This document shows positions 5,534 through 10,882 of a DNA stretch of 10,882 bases, piece by piece. A program made the translations under genes and the position numbers. How positions within the stretch are numbered: position 1 is the stretch's first letter; each line of letters starts with the position of its first letter. The notes beneath the pieces were generated by a model. That model saw nothing but the letters and a program-made list of their open reading frames with translations. It had not been told where the DNA came from and made no database searches. This stretch comes from an uncultured Selenomonadales bacterium (GTDB lineage: Bacteria; Bacillota; Negativicutes; Selenomonadales; Selenomonadaceae): assembly GCA_946543495.1 (NCBI GenBank), contig CAMNLS010000026.1, positions 1-10,882 of the forward strand, read 5' to 3'.

Positions 5534-8341
5534 ATGCAACAACCCAAATTATCTCCGTTGATGTTATGGGCGTTGGCGTTCGGCTGTTGTATAGGCTGGG
5601 GCTCGTTCATCATACCGGGCACAACCTTTTTACCGACGGCTGGCACGGCTGGCACGACGATTGCTATCTTGCTCGGCGCGGCGGTCATGATTCTCATCGC
5701 TTACAATTACTACTTCGTCATGCAGAGAAATTCAAAGGCGGGCGGCGTCTTCACATTCACGAAAGAAATTTTCGGACAGGATCACGCATTCTTCTGCGCG
5801 TGGTTTCTGTGGATTGCCTATATATCATTGCTCTGGGCTAATGCGACGGCTGTAACGCTCATGGGCAGGAGTTTATTCGGCGACGTGCTACAGTTCGGCT
5901 TCCATTACGAGTTCGCGGGCTATGACGTTTATGGCGGCGAAGTTTTCTTCACGATATTTTTGATGTGGCTGTTCGGAATTTTATTTGCGCGATTGAGTTC
6001 GCTCGCCAGAAGTCTCCAAATAATTGCGGCAGTCGTTCTGTTTTTCGGCGTGTTAATTTTTTCCCTATCCGCGTTCAATGCCGCGCCCGAATCGTTGAAC
6101 TTTTATTTTGTCGACGACGAGCCGACTTGGCAACAAATTTTCATGATAACAACGATGATGCCGTGGGCTTTTATCGGCTTCGAGACGATTTCGCAATACA
6201 CGAACGAATTTAAATGTAGCGTTAAGAAAGCCTTCCCCGTGATGACTGCGGCGATAATCTGCGCGGGCATTGTTTATATCTTGATGACGTGCCTAGCTAC
6301 GCTAAGCTTTCCGGAACCCTTCAAAAGCTCCACGCATTACTTAAGCAGTTTGAATGAGCTAACGGGCATTGAACAAATCCCTGTCTTTTACGTCGTCATG
6401 AAAACTTTCGGGAGCAACGGAATTTTGATTCTCGGAATAGTTATTTCAGCTGCGCTAGTGACGAGCATGATTGGCTATTATCGAACAGTCACGAATTTAA
6501 CGATAGTCTTCACGAACGAAAACATTTTGCCGAAGCATCTTTCCATACGCAGGAACACCGCGATTTTTATCTTTGCCATATCAGTCATAATGCCTTTTTT
6601 CGGGCGGACGATTATTAACTGGCTGACGGACGTAACGACGATTGGCGCGACGATTGCTTACGGTTATACTTCCGCTTGCGTTTACGTCCTTGCCCGCCGT
6701 GAAAATAATCGTCTGGCTAAAGTCACGGGCATTGCCGGGATAATCTGTGCACTTCTTTTTACTTTCTTCCTGCTTATTCCAAATTTGTGGTCAACAAACA
6801 TGCTGTCGGAGGGAAGTTATCTTATCCTAGCGATTTGGGGTCTTATCGGCTTTGCATACTTTAATATCCTCTTCAAGAACAATGAAAAGAAATTCGGCAC
6901 GTCGCCAGGCGTCTGGCTGATGATGTTCTTCTTGGTTTTCTTTGCGTCGCTGATGTGGATGCGCGAGAAAATGCACAAGGCGTTGACTGCTTTTATCCAA
7001 GACATTAATCAATTCTACTACACCAATGAGCTTGCACCGCGCTTTGCTTACACAAACATGCAGATTGATAAAATGCGTGAGGTTCTCCTCGAAAATACGA
7101 TGACGCTGTTGTTGTTCGCACTAATTGCGCTGGGCTTTTTGTTTACCATTCAATTAAGGATTAAACGCAAGGAAGTCGAAGCCCTCGAAGAACAAAAGCT
7201 TAAGGCAGAGGAAAGCGCGCGGGCAAAGACAACATTCCTATCGAACATGAGCCACGACATTAGAACGCCCATGAACGCTATCATCGGTTACACGACGCTA
7301 GCCAAACGAAACGACACGACCTATGCGGAGCTGAAATCATTCTTGGAAAAAATCGACGTGTCAAGCAAACACCTACTCGATTTAATCAATGATATTCTTG
7401 AGATGAGCCGCATTGAGAGCGGACGTTTGGAATTGGAGCTTGGCGAAGTTGACTTAAAGAAAAACCTTGACGAACTTAAGATGATGTTCCAAACACAAAT
7501 GGAGACTAAGGGCATAAATTTTTCGATTGACGGCGAAAAGATTCGCAATCGATACGTTATCTGCGACAAGCACCTTTGGAACCGCGTCTTGCTTAATCTC
7601 GTCGGCAACGCTTACAAGTTCACGCCGAGCGGCAAGAGTGTCACAGTTACCTTAGAAGAGCTTGACGACGGAAAATTTAAATTGCACGTTAAGGACACGG
7701 GAATTGGCATGTCGGAAGAGTTCGCTAAAAAAATTTTCCAAGCCTTTGAACGTGAACGCACTTCTACTGTCAGCGGCATTCAAGGCACGGGGCTTGGCAT
7801 GGCGATAACTAAAAACATTGTCGACTTAATGGGCGGAACGATTGATGTTATCACGCAAAAGGATAAGGGCACGGAGTTTATCGTTCACGTGGCGTTTGAT
7901 ATTGTTGAGAATCCTGTTATAATTGACGAGCCTGCGCAAACCGCCGAGCCTGATGAATCTGATACCGAATTCGACTTCAGCGGCAAAAAAATTCTGCTCG
8001 TCGATGACATTGAGGTTAATCGCGAGATTGCGGTTATGATTTTGGAGCAGTTTGGTTTCGATATTGATACGGCGGTTGATGGGCGCGACGCAATCGACAA
8101 GGCGGCGAAGAATTCCTACGACTTAATCTTAATGGATGTTCAAATGCCGGTGATGAACGGCTACGAAGCATCGAAGGCAATAAAAAATTCCGGTAACGGC
8201 GTTCCGATAATCGCGATGACTGCTAACGCTATGCCGGAAGATATTAAGCGAGCACACGAGGCGGGCATGATTGACCACATTGCTAAACCGCTCGACTTAC
8301 CAAAGATGATGAAGACGATTCAAGCCGTCTTAAAAAATTAA
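5534..8341 (+). CDS. APC-type amino acid permease fused to a hybrid histidine kinase with receiver
   Basis: A 935-residue membrane sensor kinase. Residues 9-446 form a 12-helix APC-superfamily permease: FGCCIGWGSFIIPG in helix 1, KAGGVFTFTKEIFG (68-81), PWAFIGFE (210-217) in helix 6, and R317 with ILPK (331-334) after helix 8. An added helix (459-476), an outside segment of about 45 residues and a last helix (522-540) lead to a charged coiled coil (543-565). The cytoplasmic kinase has H574 in SHDIRTPMN, an N box (688-692), DTGIGM (721-726), an F box near 735-738 and GTGLGM (751-756). After an acidic linker comes a receiver (818-932) with D824/D825, phospho-acceptor D868, T896 and K918. All catalytic residues are present. 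There is no HPt or DNA-binding domain. It is co-transcribed with the downstream phosphate permease. The ligand is not identifiable; an amino acid or amine is the family expectation. CbrA is an analogue by architecture, not by permease family. Confidence 0.93.
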   Translation: MQQPKLSPLMLWALAFGCCIGWGSFIIPGTTFLPTAGTAGTTIAILLGAAVMILIAYNYYFVMQRNSKAGGVFTFTKEIFGQDHAFFCAWFLWIAYISLLWANATAVTLMGRSLFGDVLQFGFHYEFAGYDVYGGEVFFTIFLMWLFGILFARLSSLARSLQIIAAVVLFFGVLIFSLSAFNAAPESLNFYFVDDEPTWQQIFMITTMMPWAFIGFETISQYTNEFKCSVKKAFPVMTAAIICAGIVYILMTCLATLSFPEPFKSSTHYLSSLNELTGIEQIPVFYVVMKTFGSNGILILGIVISAALVTSMIGYYRTVTNLTIVFTNENILPKHLSIRRNTAIFIFAISVIMPFFGRTIINWLTDVTTIGATIAYGYTSACVYVLARRENNRLAKVTGIAGIICALLFTFFLLIPNLWSTNMLSEGSYLILAIWGLIGFAYFNILFKNNEKKFGTSPGVWLMMFFLVFFASLMWMREKMHKALTAFIQDINQFYYTNELAPRFAYTNMQIDKMREVLLENTMTLLLFALIALGFLFTIQLRIKRKEVEALEEQKLKAEESARAKTTFLSNMSHDIRTPMNAIIGYTTLAKRNDTTYAELKSFLEKIDVSSKHLLDLINDILEMSRIESGRLELELGEVDLKKNLDELKMMFQTQMETKGINFSIDGEKIRNRYVICDKHLWNRVLLNLVGNAYKFTPSGKSVTVTLEELDDGKFKLHVKDTGIGMSEEFAKKIFQAFERERTSTVSGIQGTGLGMAITKNIVDLMGGTIDVITQKDKGTEFIVHVAFDIVENPVIIDEPAQTAEPDESDTEFDFSGKKILLVDDIEVNREIAVMILEQFGFDIDTAVDGRDAIDKAAKNSYDLILMDVQMPVMNGYEASKAIKNSGNGVPIIAMTANAMPEDIKRAHEAGMIDHIAKPLDLPKMMKTIQAVLKN

Positions 8342-8357
8342 TAAGGAGCTGAGACTT

Positions 8358-9353
8358 ATGGTTGAGCTTCAGTATCTGATTTTCATAGTGATAATTTTGG
8401 CGTTGGTCTTTGATTTTATTAACGGCTTTCATGATACGGCTAACGCCATAGCTACTTCGGTTTCAACCCGCGCCCTTTATCCAAGTCACGCGATAATGTT
8501 GGCGGCGGGCTTTAATTTTGTTGGCGCGATGGTTTCAACGGGCGTCGCAAAGACTATCGGCGGCGATATAGTCAGTTCAGCGAGCATAATTGATGAGAAA
8601 ACAATAATCGCGGCACTAATCGGAGCAATAACGTGGAATTTGTTGACGTGGTGGTTCGGTATTCCGTCAAGTTCTTCGCACGCGTTGATTGGCGGGTTAA
8701 TCGGCGCGGTTTTAATCTCGGTCGGCGTGCAAGGTTTAAATTTGTTGGGAATAGGCAAAATTATTCTTGCTTTGATACTTTCGCCGGCAATCGCGCTTAT
8801 AACAGGTATCATCATCATGAATATAATTTTTCGGCTCTTTGACCGCTCAAATCCGCACGTACTCAACGACAGGTTCCGCAGACTACAAGTTGTATCGGCG
8901 GCAATGATAGCTTTCTCGAACGGCTCGAATGATGCGCAAAAATCAATGGGAATCATCACGCTTGCGCTTTTAAGCGGCGGATTTATCACGGAATTTGAAG
9001 TTCCAACTTATGTTAAAGTCCTCTGCGCTTCGGCTATGGCAATCGGGACGGCGACGGGCGGTTGGCGCATAATAAAAACCGTCGGCGGCAAAATTTTTAA
9101 GCTGGAACCTCCGAGCGGCTTTGCGGCGGATTTAAATTCTTCATGCGTGGTTTTTAGCGCGACGCTGTTGCATTTGCCCGTTTCGACGACGCATGTTGTA
9201 TCGGGTTCAATAATGGGCGTGGGCACTGCTAAGCGTGTAAATGCTGTTCGTTGGGGCACGGCTCAACAAATGGTAAAAACTTGGGTAATGACAATCCCAA
9301 TCACGGCGGCAATCGGCGCAGCGTCGTTCGCCTTAGTTGAATTCATATTTTAA
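8358..9353 (+). CDS. pit: PiT-family inorganic phosphate permease
   Basis: A 331-residue integral membrane transporter of the PiT family (SLC20-like), low-affinity phosphate uptake coupled to a cation. The N-terminal signature GFHDTANAIATSVSTRAL (23-40) and its inverted-repeat partner AFSNGSNDAQKSMG (around D192) are both complete, as is LLHLPVSTTHVVSGSIMGVG near the C-terminus. About ten hydrophobic segments are seen. The start is ATG 8358 with AAGGAG nine bases upstream. Only 16 bases separate it from the kinase stop and no promoter or terminator intervenes, so the two genes form an operon. In many bacteria PiT is paired with a PhoU-like DUF47 gene; none is present here. Sulfate or other oxyanion transport occurs in relatives, so phosphate is likely but not proven. 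Confidence 0.93.
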   Translation: MVELQYLIFIVIILALVFDFINGFHDTANAIATSVSTRALYPSHAIMLAAGFNFVGAMVSTGVAKTIGGDIVSSASIIDEKTIIAALIGAITWNLLTWWFGIPSSSSHALIGGLIGAVLISVGVQGLNLLGIGKIILALILSPAIALITGIIIMNIIFRLFDRSNPHVLNDRFRRLQVVSAAMIAFSNGSNDAQKSMGIITLALLSGGFITEFEVPTYVKVLCASAMAIGTATGGWRIIKTVGGKIFKLEPPSGFAADLNSSCVVFSATLLHLPVSTTHVVSGSIMGVGTAKRVNAVRWGTAQQMVKTWVMTIPITAAIGAASFALVEFIF

Positions 9354-9376
9354 GAAGATTTTTCCTTGAGAGCAAT

Positions 9377-9412
9377 AAAAAAACTCCCGTCGCCTTTGAC
9401 GGGAGCTTTTTT
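9377..9412. terminator. Bidirectional Rho-independent terminator between the phosphate permease and LCP genes
   Basis: A perfect 8-base stem CTCCCGTC (9384-9391) / GACGGGAG (9398-9405) has a six-base loop, preceded by seven A (9377-9383) and followed by C and six T (9407-9412). It ends the kinase-phosphate permease transcript on the plus strand and the LCP gene, which stops at 9417, on the minus strand. Confidence 0.92.
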
Positions 9413-9416
9413 GTTT

Positions 9417-10505
9417 CTAAAGTTCGTTATTCGACAAATCAAACCTTTTACGCTCTAAATAATCCATCAAGCGCAAATCTTTTTCGGGATTTGGATTCAC
9501 GTCGTAATATTCGGAGTCAAGCCCAGGCGTATACTCTTCGGCAATCTTCTCGAAGTGTTTTTCATTAGCTTTAAAGCCAAGTTGCTTATTCATGACCTTG
9601 CCGAGCCGTTCAGCGTCGGGAATAAGATAACTTACGCCGTTAATATACTGCAACCAGCCAGGAACAACGCCAGTTTTAATATTTCCTGCCGCCTCCGCGC
9701 TTTTTAGCGAGCCTGCCGCCTCCAACATCTCCCGCGAACTTAAATCCGTATCAATCGCCTTAACTGCCACGCTCAATAGCTCCGGAATCTTAACCAGCAT
9801 TGACGGTTCACTCAATTTATCCACGCAAGCCTTCATAAAAGCTTGCTGACGACGCACGCGACCAACATCGCCTTCCGAATCTCGATAACGAACAAATTCT
9901 ATCGCCGTTTGCCCGTCTAAGTGCTGAAGTCCTTGCTTTAAGTCGATATAAAGTCCGCCGTCATCGTCCCAAGGGTCTTCGTAGTGCATATCGCGTTCAA
10001 CATAAATATCTACGCCGCCCATCGCGTCAATTACCTCAGCAAATCGCGCTTTATTAATCGTAACGTAGTTATCAACCTCAATTCCAAGAAATTCTTCGAC
10101 TGTTTTGCGTGCTAACTTCGCTCCACCGTATGCAAACGCCGCATTTACCTTTTGATAGCCGTGACGTTCGATATAAACCATAGTATCGCGCGGAATTGTC
10201 AGTAATGACGCTTTGTCCGCCGATAAATTTAAAATCATCAGCGTATCAGAGCGTCCAACATCATCTTTGCGTTCGTCGACGCCCATTAACATTATCGTCG
10301 TTGACTTGCGGAAGGTCGGTAATATTTTTTCAGGCGCAACTTTTTCCGTCAAGCCCTCTGTGATTCGTGTAAAGTCCGAATTAAATCCTAGATGCGTCAA
10401 CGAGCCGACGATTATAAAAAAACAAAGTATAAATGACCAAAATAATTTCCGATTACGCATTTTGCATAAGAACTTGCGCCGCTTTTCTTCCAAACGTTCG
10501 CGCAT
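9417..10505 (-). CDS. LytR-CpsA-Psr (LCP) family cell-wall polymer ligase
   Basis: A 362-residue membrane-anchored protein with a short basic cytoplasmic N-terminus, one transmembrane helix (about 21-41) and an extracytoplasmic LCP domain. LCP enzymes transfer undecaprenyl-diphosphate-linked polymers to peptidoglycan or related acceptors. Conserved polar residues are present: D77 in MGVDER, R85 and D87 in GRSDT, R106 and D107 in PRDT, KVNAAFAYGG (119-128), and R206/R208 to R216 in FVRYRDSEGDVGRVRR. The C-terminal 130 residues are less conserved and end in a charged tail. The start is ATG 10505, with GGAGG (10513-10517) seven bases upstream; an in-frame TTG at 10523 would lie upstream of that site. 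The polymer attached is unknown, and no teichoic or capsule genes are nearby. Confidence 0.93.
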   Translation of the reverse strand: MRERLEEKRRKFLCKMRNRKLFWSFILCFFIIVGSLTHLGFNSDFTRITEGLTEKVAPEKILPTFRKSTTIMLMGVDERKDDVGRSDTLMILNLSADKASLLTIPRDTMVYIERHGYQKVNAAFAYGGAKLARKTVEEFLGIEVDNYVTINKARFAEVIDAMGGVDIYVERDMHYEDPWDDDGGLYIDLKQGLQHLDGQTAIEFVRYRDSEGDVGRVRRQQAFMKACVDKLSEPSMLVKIPELLSVAVKAIDTDLSSREMLEAAGSLKSAEAAGNIKTGVVPGWLQYINGVSYLIPDAERLGKVMNKQLGFKANEKHFEKIAEEYTPGLDSEYYDVNPNPEKDLRLMDYLERKRFDLSNNEL

Positions 10506-10512
10506 TGTCTCA

Positions 10513-10517
10513 CCTCC
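10513..10517 (-). promoter_or_regulatory. Ribosome binding site that sets the LCP start
   Basis: GGAGG within a longer AGGGAGGTGAG on the minus strand, seven bases from ATG 10505. It places the start there rather than at TTG 10523. Confidence 0.75.
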
Positions 10518-10523
10518 CTTCAA

Positions 10524-10882
10524 TTAAAATCTAAGGGAAGTTTTAAACTTTGTCAAGTCAATATCTGATTTTATTTCTGGGTGTTTGCAGAGGAAATTTT
10601 GCTCGGCTTCGGGCGCGGCTATAAAATTCGTGAGCCTGCCGACTTTTACTAAACATTTGCGAATAATTTTGCTGTTCGGGTCGTTTATCGTCAAGCAAGC
10701 CTTTGAAACGACAGGTTCCCTGCCACGATTCGCGATAAAATTCAAATGTAACTCAACTTGCGGCTCATCTTCGCCCGTCGCGTAGTAAACGCCTAAATTT
10801 TCATCGGCGTAGGGATTTAAAACATTAAAAAGCACGTCCATTAACATTGATAAATCCATTTTCTTCGGATTGAATTCAATTT
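10524..10882 (-). CDS. Protein of unknown function (N-terminus probably beyond window)
   Basis: I do not recognise this protein. The frame is open to the right edge, giving about 119 visible residues ending in LTKFKTSLRF. An ATG at 10859 would give 111 residues, but it has no ribosome binding site, unlike most other genes here, and the codons before it read as plausible protein (IEFNPKK). I therefore think the gene continues upstream. The visible part is soluble and mixed in charge, has no transmembrane segment or signal peptide, and alternates hydrophobic and polar residues (VYYATG, VELHLNFIA, SKACLTIND, KCLVKVG) in a way that suggests beta strands. It contains two cysteines, in KACLT and RKCLV, and a third in FLCKHPE. 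It stops 18 bases before the LCP start, so the two may be partly co-transcribed. No function is proposed. Confidence 0.7.
   Translation of the reverse strand, partial: IEFNPKKMDLSMLMDVLFNVLNPYADENLGVYYATGEDEPQVELHLNFIANRGREPVVSKACLTINDPNSKIIRKCLVKVGRLTNFIAAPEAEQNFLCKHPEIKSDIDLTKFKTSLRF
10528..10556 (-). promoter_or_regulatory. Predicted promoter of the LCP gene, with a palindrome in its spacer
   Basis: On the minus strand, a perfect -35 TTGACA (10551-10556) is followed after 17 bases by TAGATT (10528-10533; 4 of 6 to the -10 consensus). It lies in the last codons of the upstream unknown gene. The spacer contains a perfect 6+1+6 inverted repeat, AAGTTT-T-AAACTT (10538-10550), in a position where a bound repressor would block polymerase. 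Transcription would start near 10521. Confidence 0.6.

Noticed and set aside
8486..8989. 167-codon open frame on the minus strand opposite the phosphate permease gene
   Set aside because: It lies wholly within a gene whose family signatures are intact, has no family motif of its own, and is explained by the codon bias of the opposite strand.

Overview
The window looks like chromosomal DNA of a moderate-GC member of the Bacillota, possibly a Negativicutes/Selenomonadales-like anaerobe. The evidence is TrmK, an LCP wall-polymer ligase, a compact arginine cluster, strong AAGGAGG-type ribosome binding sites and frequent TTG/GTG starts. The phylum is fairly likely; the class is a guess. The window is densely coding. 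No stretch above 300 bases lacks a gene, and I see no rRNA, tRNA, CRISPR array, insertion sequence or riboswitch.

Layout. (1) 1-1579, plus strand: the 3' end of mcrB and a complete mcrC, a type IV (modified-DNA-dependent) restriction system, in AT-richer DNA than its neighbours. (2) 1558-1595: a terminator shared with the convergent arginine genes. (3) 1610-5446, minus strand: trmK, then argB, argD and argF, almost back to back. They cover acetylglutamate phosphorylation, acetylornithine transamination and citrulline formation. A near-consensus promoter at the 3' end of trmK probably drives argBDF on its own. (4) 5447-5533: a short divergent intergenic region. (5) 5534-9353, plus strand: a 935-residue fusion of a 12-helix APC-type amino acid permease to a hybrid histidine kinase with a receiver, followed after 16 bases by a PiT-family phosphate permease. 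(6) 9377-9412: a second bidirectional terminator. (7) 9417-10882, minus strand: an LCP protein with its own promoter, preceded by an unrecognised protein that runs to the window edge.

How the parts may work together. The restriction module and the arginine genes are separate transcription units that only share a terminator. The most striking unit is the permease-kinase with PiT. The architecture parallels transporter-fused sensor kinases of the CbrA type, but with an APC rather than an SSS-family permease. It suggests that an amino acid or polyamine-like solute is sensed, or sensed while transported, and that the phosphoryl signal ends on the attached receiver. No DNA-binding regulator or HPt protein lies in the window, so the output partner is unknown. 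Co-transcription with PiT hints at a link to phosphate supply; this is inference.
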